Source of the DNA: Streptomyces endophytica | GTDB taxonomy: Bacteria > Actinomycetota > Actinomycetes > Streptomycetales > Streptomycetaceae | Length of the DNA: 64,000 nucleotides | NCBI RefSeq assembly: GCF_026153355.1 | Contig: NZ_CP110636.1 | Coordinates: forward strand, 5,456,001-5,520,000 | Direction: 5' to 3' | In this document: positions 50,256 through 58,711 of the stretch, in pieces | Layout of the letters: every line of letters begins with the position of its first letter | How positions within the stretch are numbered: position 1 is the stretch's first letter | Position numbers and translations under genes: made by a program | Notes under the pieces: generated by a model | What the model saw: only the letters and a program-made list of their open reading frames with translations | Told to the model about the DNA's origin: nothing | The model's database searches: none

Positions 50256-51494
50256 TCAGGCCGTGCTGCGCCCTCCTTCGCCCGGCCCGAGACGTACCCG
50301 CAGGTGGCGCGGGCCGCGGGTGAAGACGCCCGCGTCGGCCGGCGGCGTCCCGTCCGCGAAGGCCAGGTCGGGGAAGGCGTCGAGGAGTTGGTTGACGCCG
50401 GTCTCCACCTCCGCCCGGGCCAGCAGGGCCCCCACGCAGAAGTGCCGGCCGAGGCCGAACGCGACGTGCTGGGCGGCCGCGGTGAAGGCGCCGGCCGGGC
50501 CGAGGTCGGGGCGGAAGATGTCGAACTCCTCCGGCCGGTTGTAGTGGTCCGCGTCGCGGTTGGCGGCGCCGATCAGGCAGGTGACCGTGGCACCGGCGGG
50601 GATCGTGCCGCCGCTGACGGTCACGTCCGCGGCGGGCTGCCGCATGATCATCTGGACCGGCGGGGTGTACCGCAGCGTCTCGGCGAACGCGGCGGGGATC
50701 AGCGACCGGTCGGCGCGCACCGCGGCGAACTGCTCGGGGCGGGCCAGCAGGTTGCGGAAGAGCAGTGCGAGGGCCTTGTCGGTGGTCTCCCCGCCCGCGA
50801 CCAGCAGCAGGCTGACGAACGCGGTGATGTCCTGGTCGTTCATCCGGACGCCGTCGACCTCGGCGGTGCAGAGCCGGGACAGCAGGTCGTCGCCGGGGGC
50901 CGCGCGGCGCTGCTCGATGATCGGCAGGAGGTAATCGGCGAGTTCCTCGCCCGCGCACCGTCCGGCGGCCGCCACCTCGGGGTCCTGGGCGAGGTTGGAC
51001 AGGAAGGCCACCACCGCGCCGTACCAGCCGTGGAAGCGGTCGTGATCGGCCCGGTCCAGGCCCAGCATGTCGACGATCACGTTGATCGGGAAGCGGGTCG
51101 CGAACCGCGCCACCAGGTCGGTCTCCTCGGCGTCCCGGAACGCGTCGATCAGTTCGCGGGCGTTGCGCTCGATGACCGGCAGGAACTTCTCCTGCAGTTC
51201 GCGGCCGCGGAAGGCGGGCGCCACCAGGGCGCGGCGCACCGCGTGTTCCCGGCCGTTCATCTGGGGCAGCGTGCGGCCGCCGTGGGCCGGCTCGATCTGC
51301 CAGGCGTAGTGGTCGGTGGTGAACACCGGCTCCCGGAAGGCGCGTTGGACGTCTTCGTAGCGGGAGAGGAGGTAGCTGTCGGTGCCCTTGTCGTGCAGCA
51401 GCGGGTAGTGCTCGCGCAGGACCCGGTACGCCGGGTAGGGGTCCGCGGCGAACTCCGGGGACAGGATGTCGGGCGGTGTCGGAAGGGTGGTCAC
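50256..51494 (-). CDS. Cytochrome P450 (second in window)
   Basis: 412 residues from GTG 51494. I-helix motif AGGETT at 233-238 (the His of AGxDTT is replaced by Gly, a common variant), ExxR E272-R275 in ETLRYTPP, heme loop FGLGRHFCVG at 346-355 with Cys353. There is no ferredoxin or reductase gene next to it, unlike the P450 at 388-1620. It may use electrons from that system or from elsewhere. The IPNS-type dioxygenase on the same strand, 560 bp upstream, may belong to the same pathway. Confidence 0.94.
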   Translation of the reverse strand: MTTLPTPPDILSPEFAADPYPAYRVLREHYPLLHDKGTDSYLLSRYEDVQRAFREPVFTTDHYAWQIEPAHGGRTLPQMNGREHAVRRALVAPAFRGRELQEKFLPVIERNARELIDAFRDAEETDLVARFATRFPINVIVDMLGLDRADHDRFHGWYGAVVAFLSNLAQDPEVAAAGRCAGEELADYLLPIIEQRRAAPGDDLLSRLCTAEVDGVRMNDQDITAFVSLLLVAGGETTDKALALLFRNLLARPEQFAAVRADRSLIPAAFAETLRYTPPVQMIMRQPAADVTVSGGTIPAGATVTCLIGAANRDADHYNRPEEFDIFRPDLGPAGAFTAAAQHVAFGLGRHFCVGALLARAEVETGVNQLLDAFPDLAFADGTPPADAGVFTRGPRHLRVRLGPGEGGRSTA

Positions 51495-51741
51495 GCCGCC
51501 GGACGCTAGGGCCGGCGCGCGGGGGCGTCCAGGGTGCGTCCGTGGCGTGCGGGCGCGCCGGGGGCGCATCGTTGGCCGCCGGTCCACACGTGCGGGGCGC
51601 CCTCTTCACCCGGACGGTCGGCCGCCGTCACTCCGCTGCCCCGTACGGCACGCCCGCCCGCCCCCGGGCGGGAACGCTGGGAAGCCGCACGACCGCTCCG
51701 GGACCGGAGCGCGACCGTCCCAGACAGGGGTGAGACCCGCC

Positions 51742-52026
51742 ATGTCCCCGTCCGACCCACCGCCTCCACGGCGCCGACTCCGCCGCGGGTTCGCCGTGGC
51801 GGCCACGCTCGTCGCGCTGCTGTACGCCGCCGCCGCACCGGCCGCGGCCGGCCAGCGGTCCGCCGCCGGGCCACCCACAAGGCCCGCCCTCGCCGCGGCC
51901 GGCAGCAAGCCACTGGTGTTCATGGGCCTGGGTACGGTCGCCGGCCTGGCCGTGCTCGCGACCGCGGGCCTGATCACGGCCGCCCATCGGCGGTACGTCA
52001 ACTCGCATGCGGCGGACCGGAGTTGA
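51742..52026 (+). CDS. Small secreted or membrane protein
   Basis: 94 residues from ATG 51742. An Arg-rich start (RRRLRRG) and a hydrophobic segment FAVAATLVALLYAAAAPAA look like a signal peptide with an AAA-G cut; a second hydrophobic segment FMGLGTVAGLAVLATAGLI would anchor it. It has no known motif. The ribosome binding site is weak, so the gene is likely but not certain. Confidence 0.5.
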   Translation: MSPSDPPPPRRRLRRGFAVAATLVALLYAAAAPAAAGQRSAAGPPTRPALAAAGSKPLVFMGLGTVAGLAVLATAGLITAAHRRYVNSHAADRS

Positions 52027-52055
52027 TGCCGTCGGCGCTCGGCCCCGGGCAGGGG

Positions 52056-53138
52056 TCATTCGCTCCTGGCGGCCCGCAGACGGGCGGCCTCGCGGGGTGA
52101 GTTCTCGTTGAGGCGGCCGGCACGGGAGCCCGCCAGTTTCTCGGCCAGGTGCCGGCCGACCGTGGTGGGCGGGTAGCGCGGTGCGGTGCCCGGCGGGACA
52201 CAGCCGGGCAGGCAGCTGATCTCCGCGTCCCAGTTGCCGTCGTGGAAGTACGCGGCGGAGCGGCGCCGGACCACCCGTCCCCGCTCGTCGGTGGGCGGCA
52301 GCACCCGGTGCATCGTGGACCGCCAGCGGTCGTTGGTCCAACGGGCCAGCAGATCACCGAGGTTGACCAGCAGGCAGCCGGGCTCCGGCAGGACGTCGTG
52401 CCAGCCGCCGTCCCCGTCGAGGATCTGCAGTCCGGGCACGCGATCGGCCCACAGCACGGTGACGATGCCGTAGTCGGTGTGCGCGCCCATCCCCATCTGG
52501 TCCCGGTCGACGGTGAGTTCGCGGTCCGGGAGCGGATAGTGGTTCATCCGCAGCACGTCGAGGGAGTGGTCGGTGAACGGGGCGAAGTGGCCCTCCGGCA
52601 GGCCCAGTGCGTGCGCGAAGATCCCGGTCATCCGCCGGGCCAGGCCGCCGGCCCGGCGGCACCACTCGTCAACGGCCGGGCGGAAGCCCGGCAGCGACGG
52701 CCAGATGTTGGCCGGGTAGTGCGCTTCGGGGAGGTCCAGTCCGGGGAACGACGAGGCCTCGGCGCCGACGTTGAACGCCTCGAAGAGGTCCTCGGCGGCC
52801 GCGGGCACGCCGAGGCTCAGGCTCAGTTTCTCGGTGCGCGGCGGGGTGTAGCCGCGGTTGATGCCGGGCGACGGCGCCCGTAGTCGCTGCTTCTCCGCCA
52901 TGGGCAGTGCGAAGAAGGCGTCCAGGGCGTCGGCGAAGGCTCCGGCGGCGTCCTCCGGGATGCCGTGGCCGCGGACCTGGAGGAAGCCGACGGTGCGCGC
53001 GGCCCGGTCGACCTCGGTGGCGAGGTCCGCGCGGGCGGCGCCGGTGCCGTTCTCCCAGCCGGAGATGTCGATGACGGGTACGTCGAGCACGCCGTCAGCG
53101 GCGGCCCGGTCGCCGGTCCGCCCGTCGCTGCTGCCCAT
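52056..53138 (-). CDS. Isopenicillin-N-synthase-type 2OG/Fe(II) dioxygenase
   Basis: 360 residues with the DIOX_N and 2OG-FeII_Oxy domains in order. Iron ligands H220 and D222 (GAHTDYG) and H277 (STMHRVL); the 2-oxoglutarate R-x-S motif at R292-S294 (RRSAAYF). The protein is in the plant-like IPNS/GA-oxidase group which in streptomycetes includes many oxidative tailoring enzymes. Substrate unknown. ATG 53138. In the same orientation as the P450 at 50256 but separated by a small gene on the other strand. Confidence 0.92.
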   Translation of the reverse strand: MGSSDGRTGDRAAADGVLDVPVIDISGWENGTGAARADLATEVDRAARTVGFLQVRGHGIPEDAAGAFADALDAFFALPMAEKQRLRAPSPGINRGYTPPRTEKLSLSLGVPAAAEDLFEAFNVGAEASSFPGLDLPEAHYPANIWPSLPGFRPAVDEWCRRAGGLARRMTGIFAHALGLPEGHFAPFTDHSLDVLRMNHYPLPDRELTVDRDQMGMGAHTDYGIVTVLWADRVPGLQILDGDGGWHDVLPEPGCLLVNLGDLLARWTNDRWRSTMHRVLPPTDERGRVVRRRSAAYFHDGNWDAEISCLPGCVPPGTAPRYPPTTVGRHLAEKLAGSRAGRLNENSPREAARLRAARSE

Positions 53139-53251
53139 CGAGGAGGCCCTTTCGTCACGGGGAGGGTGGTCGCGGGGTGCGGCCGCGCCGGTTCACCCGC
53201 TTCACCATTCTGCGGAGAACGGAACGGCCTGTCTCCGCTCGGCGCCGGCCG

Positions 53252-53998
53252 TTACGCGTCGCCGGGAGCCGCCGGGCCGGCGGGGTCCTCGGGGGCGTGC
53301 CAGGACGGGGAGCGGCCGAGCAGCGCCAGGATGCGGTCCAGTTCGCCCGCGGTGCCGTCGGCGGGGAGGCCGGGCCGGAAGGCACTGCCGGGGGCGAGCC
53401 GGGAGTCGTCGTCCGGGACGGCGCGGGCTATCGGCAGGGTGGCCCGCAGGAGTTCGGGGCCGGGGTCGTAGCCGAGGCCCAGGGTGCGGGCGACGTCCCA
53501 GCCGTGGACCACGTAGTCGATGAGGTGGAAGCCGATCGCCCGGTGCGCGGGGAAGGTCTGGGCGGCGGAGAATTCGGGGAGGTGGCACACGCGGTCGGGG
53601 TCGTCGACGGCCGCGAAGGCGGCGATGACCTGCTCCGCCACCGCGCCGTACGCCGCGACCGGGTCCGGGCCGAGCGGGCGGACCGCCCAGTGCGCCGGAT
53701 CGCGGCCGTCCCCGCGCGCGGCCGCGGCGAACCCGTGGTGCTGAACGGTCATATGGGCGAGCAGATCAGCCAGCGTCCATGCGGCGCACGGGGTCGGCCG
53801 CGCGAGGTCCTCCGTGCGGACCCGGCGGACGAGAGTCACGCTGTCCCGCACCGCCTGCGCGTGCAGCCGCTTGAGCCGGCCGAAGTCCGCGGCGCGGGGG
53901 TCCGCGGGGTGGGAGTCGCTGGGGTGGGAGTCCATGCCGCGGGAGTCCATGGGCGCACCGTCAGCCGCGCCGTCAGCCTCGCCATTATTAATATGCAT
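53252..53998 (-). CDS. TIGR03086-type mycothiol-dependent protein
   Basis: 248 residues. A short repeat-rich leader (MDSRG, MDSHPSDSHPAD) is followed by a DinB/MDMPI-type bundle: PTPCAAWTLADLLAHMTVQHHG with a metal His and IGFHLIDYVVHGWDVAR with two more. The family TIGR03086 is common in actinobacteria. The ATG at 53998 reads MHINNGEAD; starts further in (MDSRG or MDSH) are possible. It is divergent from the MarR gene at 54051, 52 bp away, its likely regulator. Confidence 0.85.
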   Translation of the reverse strand: MHINNGEADGAADGAPMDSRGMDSHPSDSHPADPRAADFGRLKRLHAQAVRDSVTLVRRVRTEDLARPTPCAAWTLADLLAHMTVQHHGFAAAARGDGRDPAHWAVRPLGPDPVAAYGAVAEQVIAAFAAVDDPDRVCHLPEFSAAQTFPAHRAIGFHLIDYVVHGWDVARTLGLGYDPGPELLRATLPIARAVPDDDSRLAPGSAFRPGLPADGTAGELDRILALLGRSPSWHAPEDPAGPAAPGDA

Positions 53999-54050
53999 GC
54001 GCTTACGATCTGCTCCCGCACATGAATTTGTCAACGGGTATTTTCGTGCC

Positions 54051-54536
54051 ATGACCGAGAACCCGGCCGACCGCGGCACCCCCTCCGGAGAACGGGCCGC
54101 CCGCCCCGATCTGGCGGCGATGATGGTGCCGTTGAGCCGCGCCCTGATGGCCGCCGAGCAGCCGGCCCTCGACGCGCACGGTCTGACCATGTGGGGCTAC
54201 TCGGTCCTGCTGCACCTGGACGAGACGCCGATCCGCACCCAGGCCGCGCTCGCCGAGGCGATCCGCGCGGACAAGACCCGCATCATCGCCGTCCTCGACG
54301 ACCTGGAGACCCGGGAACTGATCCGCCGTCAGCCCGACCCCGGGGACCGGCGGGTACGGCTGCTGTCGCTCACCCCCGAGGGACGGCGGGTGCGCGACGC
54401 CACCCAGGCGGCCATCCAGGAGAACGAGGAACACCTGCTGGCCCGGCTGCCGGCCGCGGACCGCACCGCCTTCCTCCGCGCACTGCAGACCCTGTCGGCG
54501 ATGCCCGAGCTGCGACCGCCCCGCAAGCGGCCCTAG
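54051..54536 (+). CDS. MarR-family transcriptional regulator
   Basis: 161 residues with a MarR winged helix: LTMWGYSVLLHLDE, QAALAEAIRADKTRIIAVLDDLETRELI and the wing RRQPDPGDRRVRLLSLTPEG. ATG 54051. The 52-bp gap to the divergent mycothiol-type gene is unusually AT-rich and includes ATATGCATGC (53991-54000), a possible binding site. A strong hairpin terminator follows at 54558. Confidence 0.92.
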   Translation: MTENPADRGTPSGERAARPDLAAMMVPLSRALMAAEQPALDAHGLTMWGYSVLLHLDETPIRTQAALAEAIRADKTRIIAVLDDLETRELIRRQPDPGDRRVRLLSLTPEGRRVRDATQAAIQENEEHLLARLPAADRTAFLRALQTLSAMPELRPPRKRP

Positions 54537-54557
54537 GGACACACCGGCACACAGAAG

Positions 54558-54602
54558 CCGGTGCCGGCCCCCGCGACCCGTGGTCGCGGGGACCGGCACC
54601 GG
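54558..54602. terminator. Bidirectional terminator hairpin
   Basis: Two nested exact stems: CCGGTGCCGG (54558-54567) with CCGGCACCGG (54593-54602) and CCGCGACC (54571-54578) with GGTCGCGG (54582-54589). It lies between the convergent MarR gene and the His-rich peptide gene and can end both. Confidence 0.85.
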
Positions 54603-54618
54603 CCGGAAGCTGCTGGAA

Positions 54619-54882
54619 TCACTTCCAGTCGCCGTCGCCGCCCCAGCCGTAGCCGCCGTGCTGGCAACCCTCGCTGAAGTACGGACCGAAGTAGTCGCTG
54701 ACGCCCGCGTTCAGCCAGCAGCCACCGTAGTTGCCGTGACCGCGGTGGTGGTTGAAGTGGTGGTGGCGCTTGTGGTGGTGCTTGTTGCCATGGTCCTTGC
54801 CGGAAGCCATGGCGGCGCTCGCACCGCCCATGACGATGCTGGTGGCCAGGGCGCTAGCGGCGATCGCGGCGCGAATGCGCAT
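54619..54882 (-). CDS. Small secreted His-rich protein
   Basis: 87 residues. Signal peptide MRIRAAIAASALATSIVMGG with a cut near AMA-S; AGGAG precedes the ATG. The mature peptide of about 60 residues opens with a His/Lys/Asn stretch (GNKHHHKRHHHFNHHRGHG, more than ten His) and continues with GGCWLNAG, SDYFGPYFSEGCQHGG and a Gly/Trp tail. The two Cys could form a disulfide. A metal-binding or surface role is plausible, but I know no named family. Own promoter with an AT-rich leader, and a terminator shared with the MarR gene. Confidence 0.8.
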   Translation of the reverse strand: MRIRAAIAASALATSIVMGGASAAMASGKDHGNKHHHKRHHHFNHHRGHGNYGGCWLNAGVSDYFGPYFSEGCQHGGYGWGGDGDWK

Positions 54883-55007
54883 GTCTGCTCCTCAGGAGGA
54901 TCAAAGAGGTATATCGACCTTTTCAGGGATCACCTTCACAGAACCTCCTAAAACCTGACTCATCGTTAATTGGGCGAGTCGGAGTAATCAGCGGTCGCCG
55001 GCGCCTT

Positions 55008-57752
55008 TCACGCGCCGGGTTCCTCGCCCTCGACGGCCCCCGCGAGCAGATCGTCCGCCCCGGTGAACGGCTCCCCGTCGGCCAGCGCCTGTTCGGTCCA
55101 GATGACCTTGCCGCCGGCGGTGTAGCGGGTCCCCCACCGCTCGGCGAGCTGGGCGACCAGGAAGAGCCCGCGGCCGCCCTCGTCCGTGGTGGCGGCCTGG
55201 CGCAGATGCGGTGAGGTGCTGCTGCGGTCGGAGACCTCGCAGATCAGGGAGGAGTCGCGGATCAGGCGCACGCCGATGGGTCCGGAGGCGTAGCGGATGG
55301 AGTTGGTGACCAGTTCGCTCAGGATCAGCTCGGTGGTGAACGCCTCGGCCGCCAGGCCCCATTCGATCAGCTTGTGCACCGCGGCGGCGCGCACCTGGGC
55401 CACCGCGGAGGGGTCGGGCGGGACGTCCCAGTCGGCGATGTGCGCGGCGTCCAGCACCCGGGTGCGGGCGACGAGCAGCGCGATGTCATCGCTCGGGCTC
55501 TCCGGCAGCAGCGCGCCGAGCGCAGCCTCGCAGGTCTCCTCCGGGGTCCGTCCGGGCCGGTCCGCGAGGGTGCGGGCGAGCAGTGCGGTGCCCTCGTCGA
55601 TGTCCCGGTCGCGGTCCTCGACGAGCCCGTCGGTGAACAGCACCAGTCGACTGCCCTCCGGCAGCCGGCCCTGCCAGGTCTCGAACGGCAGGCCGCCGAG
55701 GCCCAGCGGCGGGCCGCCCGGCACCTCGGCGGTCTCGACGGTGCCGTCGGGCCGCAGCACCATCGGCTGGACGTGCCCGGCGCGGGCCATGGTGCAGGTG
55801 CCGGACGCCGGGTCGTAGATGGCGTAGAGGCAGGTGGCGCCGGTGACCGAGCCGCCGGCCTCCTCGGCGCCCTCGTCCTGGTCGATGCGGGTGACCAGTT
55901 CGTCGAGGTGCCAGAGGATCTCGTCGGGCGGCAGGTCGAGGTTGGCGAAGTTGTGCACGGCGGTGCGCAGCCGGCCCATCGTGGCGGCGGCGTGCAGGCC
56001 GTGGCCGACGACGTCGCCGACGACCAGCGCGACCCGGGCGCCGGGCAGCGGGATGATGTCGAACCAGTCGCCGCCGACGCCGCCGAGCCCGCCGCGGCCG
56101 GCCTGCGCCGGCAGATAGCGGTAGGCGGCCTCCACGGCGTTCTGCTCGGGCAGTCCACGCGGCAGCAGACTGCGCTGGAGGGTGATCGCCATGGTGTGCT
56201 CGCGGGTGTAGCGGCGGGCGTTGTCGATGCTCACCGCGGCCCGCGCGACCAGCTCCTCGGCGAGCGAGAGCTCCTCCTCCTCGAAGGGCCCCGGTTCCTG
56301 GGAGCGCCAGAAGAGGACCACGCCCAGGATGGCGCCGCGGGCCCGCAGCGGGACGGCGATCATCGAGTGGATGCCGTGCGCCACGATCCTCCGGGCGCGC
56401 TGGGGATTCTGCAGGTGCCAGCCCCGGAACGCGGTCAGGTCCGGTTCCAGGACCGGTTCGCCGCGGTCGATGCCGGAGCCCACCGAGGTGGCCGGGTCGA
56501 AGCGGACGAGGTGGCCGACCGGGTACAGCCCGCTGTCCGGCGGTGCGCCGCTGACGGCGGTGCGCCGCATCCCCGTGCCGGTGCCGGCGGTGTCGGTGGG
56601 TTCCTCGCCGGTCAGCACGTCCTCGGCCAGGTCGACGGTGACGATGTCGGCGAACCGGGCGGCGGCGAACTCCGCCAGTTCCTCACAGGTGCGCACCACG
56701 TCGAGGGTGGTGCCGATCTCCGTCCCGGCGTCGTAGAGCAGCTTGAGGCGGCCGCGGGCGGACTCGGCACGGCCGGTGAGCGCCCGGAGCTCGGTGGTGT
56801 CGCGGAGTGTGGTGACGCTGCCGGGCGGGCCGCCGGCCTGTGCGGTGGAGCGCTGGTTGACGGCCAGCAGGCGGTCGCCGACCGGGTGGACCTCGTCGGT
56901 GACGGTCCGGCCGGAGGACAGCAGCCGGGCGGTGTCCGGGTCGAGCCCCAGGTCGGCGACCGGGCGTCCTTCGACGTCCGCCGCCAGACCGAGCAGCCGG
57001 CGGGCCTCGTCGTTGGCGAGCAGCAGCCGCCCGTCGGCCCCGACGATGATCACGCCTTCCCGTACGGCGTGCAGCACCGCGTCGTGGTGCTCGTACATCC
57101 GCGTCATCTCGGCGGGGCCCAGGCCGTGCGTCTGGCGGCGCAGCCGTCTGCTGACCAGGGCGGTGCCGCCGGTGGTGAGGAGCAGCACGCCGGCCGCGGC
57201 GCCGAACAGCAGCGGGAACTGCTGGTCGACCACGCCGCTCACCTTCCTGATGGTGATGCCGGCCGAGACCAGCCCGACGACCTTGCCGTCGTGGCCGAAG
57301 ACGGGGACGACGGCCTGGACGAGCGGCCCGATGGTGCCGGTGATCCGCTCGGTGACGATCCCGCCGGCCAGTGCCGGCTGCAGCGTGCCGACGAACTTCT
57401 TGCCGATCCGGTTGGCGATCGGGTGGGTGTAGCGGATGCCGTCGGTGTTCATCACGACGATGAAGTCGACGCCGGAGAGCTTGCGGGCGGCCTCGGCCCG
57501 CGGCTGGAGCACGGCGGTCGGGTCCGGGCTCTTGAGCGCGGCCTCCATCCCCGGTGCGCTCGCGAAGGTGCGGGCGACCGCGACCGATCTGTTGCGGGCC
57601 TCGCGTTCGGAGTCGGTCCGGGACTGCAGCACGAGGGCGGCCATGGCGGCGGCGACGAGCAGGACCACGATCGCCACCTGCAGGAGAAAGACCTGGCCTG
57701 CGACAGTTCGCATCCTGAGAACCGAACGCGGGCGGCCGTAGCGTCCGGCCAT
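55008..57752 (-). CDS. SpoIIE-type phosphatase with sensor, PAS, GAF and ATPase domains
   Basis: 914 residues. Order: membrane helix about 20-42; extracellular single-Cache/CitA-like sensor about 45-175 (NTDGIRYTHPIANRIGKKFVG); second helix about 182-205; PAS about 220-320; GAF about 345-510; PP2C/SpoIIE about 545-755 with GGDWFDIIPL, VVGDVVGHG, LFTDGLVEDRD and PSDDIALLV; HATPase_c (anti-sigma-kinase-like) about 775-890 with ELILSELVTNSIRYA. Phosphatase and kinase modules on one chain are typical of streptomycete stress-signalling proteins acting on anti-sigma antagonists. No partner gene adjacent. Faces a 419-bp gap with its promoter. Confidence 0.93.
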   Translation of the reverse strand: MAGRYGRPRSVLRMRTVAGQVFLLQVAIVVLLVAAAMAALVLQSRTDSEREARNRSVAVARTFASAPGMEAALKSPDPTAVLQPRAEAARKLSGVDFIVVMNTDGIRYTHPIANRIGKKFVGTLQPALAGGIVTERITGTIGPLVQAVVPVFGHDGKVVGLVSAGITIRKVSGVVDQQFPLLFGAAAGVLLLTTGGTALVSRRLRRQTHGLGPAEMTRMYEHHDAVLHAVREGVIIVGADGRLLLANDEARRLLGLAADVEGRPVADLGLDPDTARLLSSGRTVTDEVHPVGDRLLAVNQRSTAQAGGPPGSVTTLRDTTELRALTGRAESARGRLKLLYDAGTEIGTTLDVVRTCEELAEFAAARFADIVTVDLAEDVLTGEEPTDTAGTGTGMRRTAVSGAPPDSGLYPVGHLVRFDPATSVGSGIDRGEPVLEPDLTAFRGWHLQNPQRARRIVAHGIHSMIAVPLRARGAILGVVLFWRSQEPGPFEEEELSLAEELVARAAVSIDNARRYTREHTMAITLQRSLLPRGLPEQNAVEAAYRYLPAQAGRGGLGGVGGDWFDIIPLPGARVALVVGDVVGHGLHAAATMGRLRTAVHNFANLDLPPDEILWHLDELVTRIDQDEGAEEAGGSVTGATCLYAIYDPASGTCTMARAGHVQPMVLRPDGTVETAEVPGGPPLGLGGLPFETWQGRLPEGSRLVLFTDGLVEDRDRDIDEGTALLARTLADRPGRTPEETCEAALGALLPESPSDDIALLVARTRVLDAAHIADWDVPPDPSAVAQVRAAAVHKLIEWGLAAEAFTTELILSELVTNSIRYASGPIGVRLIRDSSLICEVSDRSSTSPHLRQAATTDEGGRGLFLVAQLAERWGTRYTAGGKVIWTEQALADGEPFTGADDLLAGAVEGEEPGA

Positions 57753-58171
57753 GTCCTCTTTCTACACCTCCCGCATACGGTGGGCGAGCCGCGCGTTGCA
57801 GAGCGCAGCCGCCGCCGGCCGGCCCCGCGGCACGCGACAGAGCCTCACTGGTCTGTCCGCAGATCGTCCCGTGATCCGAGGCCGGGCGCCAGAGGGCGGG
57901 AAGACCCCCGGGTACGTTTTACTGACGTACATATGCGAACGTCCTCGACGAAGGGGACATACAGGCACCCGAGTTCTGGACCGTCCATGTAACTCTCCCC
58001 ACAGGTTTATTCCCGCGTTCCTTCCGCGCGGGACACTCGGGTGATCGGCAGACCGGGACAAGTTGCCTGGTCAGCACGGTTCGCCGGGTTCCGGCGGCAG
58101 CCGCGACGACGGGTTCTGGTACCCCCTTCGCCGCCTACGCGCCGGCGGGCCGGTATGAGACGTTCTTGGGC
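57753..58171. other. Divergent promoter region with inverted repeats
   Basis: No gene. It must carry the promoter of the large phosphatase (minus) and that of the small plus-strand gene. The AT-richer segment 57911-57943 has two overlapping inverted repeats: GTACG (57912-57916)/CGTAC (57926-57930) and GACGT (57924-57928)/ACGTC (57939-57943). Confidence 0.5.
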
Positions 58172-58519
58172 ATGCATGTTCCCGAGGAGATCCGTGCCGA
58201 CGCGGCCGCCCTCATCGACCACCACGCGCTCGGCCGGTGGAAGCCGAACGACGCCGACCGTCGGGTCGCCGTCGCGGTCTTCCGTTTCCTGGAGACCGGG
58301 CTGCCGCTCACGGGCGAGCAGATCCGGTCCGCCCTGGCACACCCGGCATCGGCGGACCCGGTCGACGAGCGGCTCGTGAGGCTGCTGCACGGCACCGCCA
58401 CGCTGCTCGACGACACCCCGGTGGCCGACGCCCCCGCCGGACGGGATGCCGTCGACCACGTCTGCCTGCTGCTGGACGCGCTGGCGCTGTCCCGCCCCGC
58501 GGAGCCCTCCGGCCAGTAG
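58172..58519 (+). CDS. Hypothetical protein
   Basis: 115 residues from ATG 58172, all-helical by appearance (EEIRADAAALIDHHA, RVAVAVFRFLETG, DERLVRLLHGTATLLDD, DHVCLLLDALALS), no membrane segment. I do not recognise the family. Codon use is typical. A strong hairpin at 58644 separates it from the convergent permease gene. Confidence 0.6.
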   Translation: MHVPEEIRADAAALIDHHALGRWKPNDADRRVAVAVFRFLETGLPLTGEQIRSALAHPASADPVDERLVRLLHGTATLLDDTPVADAPAGRDAVDHVCLLLDALALSRPAEPSGQ

Positions 58520-58643
58520 ACGCCGGCAGCCGGGCCCCCAGGCGTGCGCACGAGCCCCTCGTACGCGCACCTGGGGGCCCGTCGTCGGTTCGGCGCCGCT
58601 CGGGCCCCGCACAACTGCCGGGGCCACGACCGCTCGGTGCACA

Positions 58644-58693
58644 ACACGACGAGGCCCGCCCGGGAGCGATGCTCCGGGCGGGCCTCGTCGTGT
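58644..58693. terminator. Long hairpin terminator with 20-bp arms
   Basis: ACACGACGAGGCCCGCCCGG (58644-58663) and its exact reverse complement (58674-58693) with a 10-nt loop that can add an AGC/GCT pair. It lies 18 bp after the permease stop, and 124 bp after the hypothetical gene's stop, so it can serve both. Confidence 0.88.
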
Positions 58694-58711
58694 GCCTGGC
58701 CGTGTGTGCCG

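Noticed and set aside
55374..57992. Plus-strand open frame of about 870 codons opposite the large phosphatase
   Set aside because: Antisense shadow of the phosphatase; no domain or ribosome binding site.
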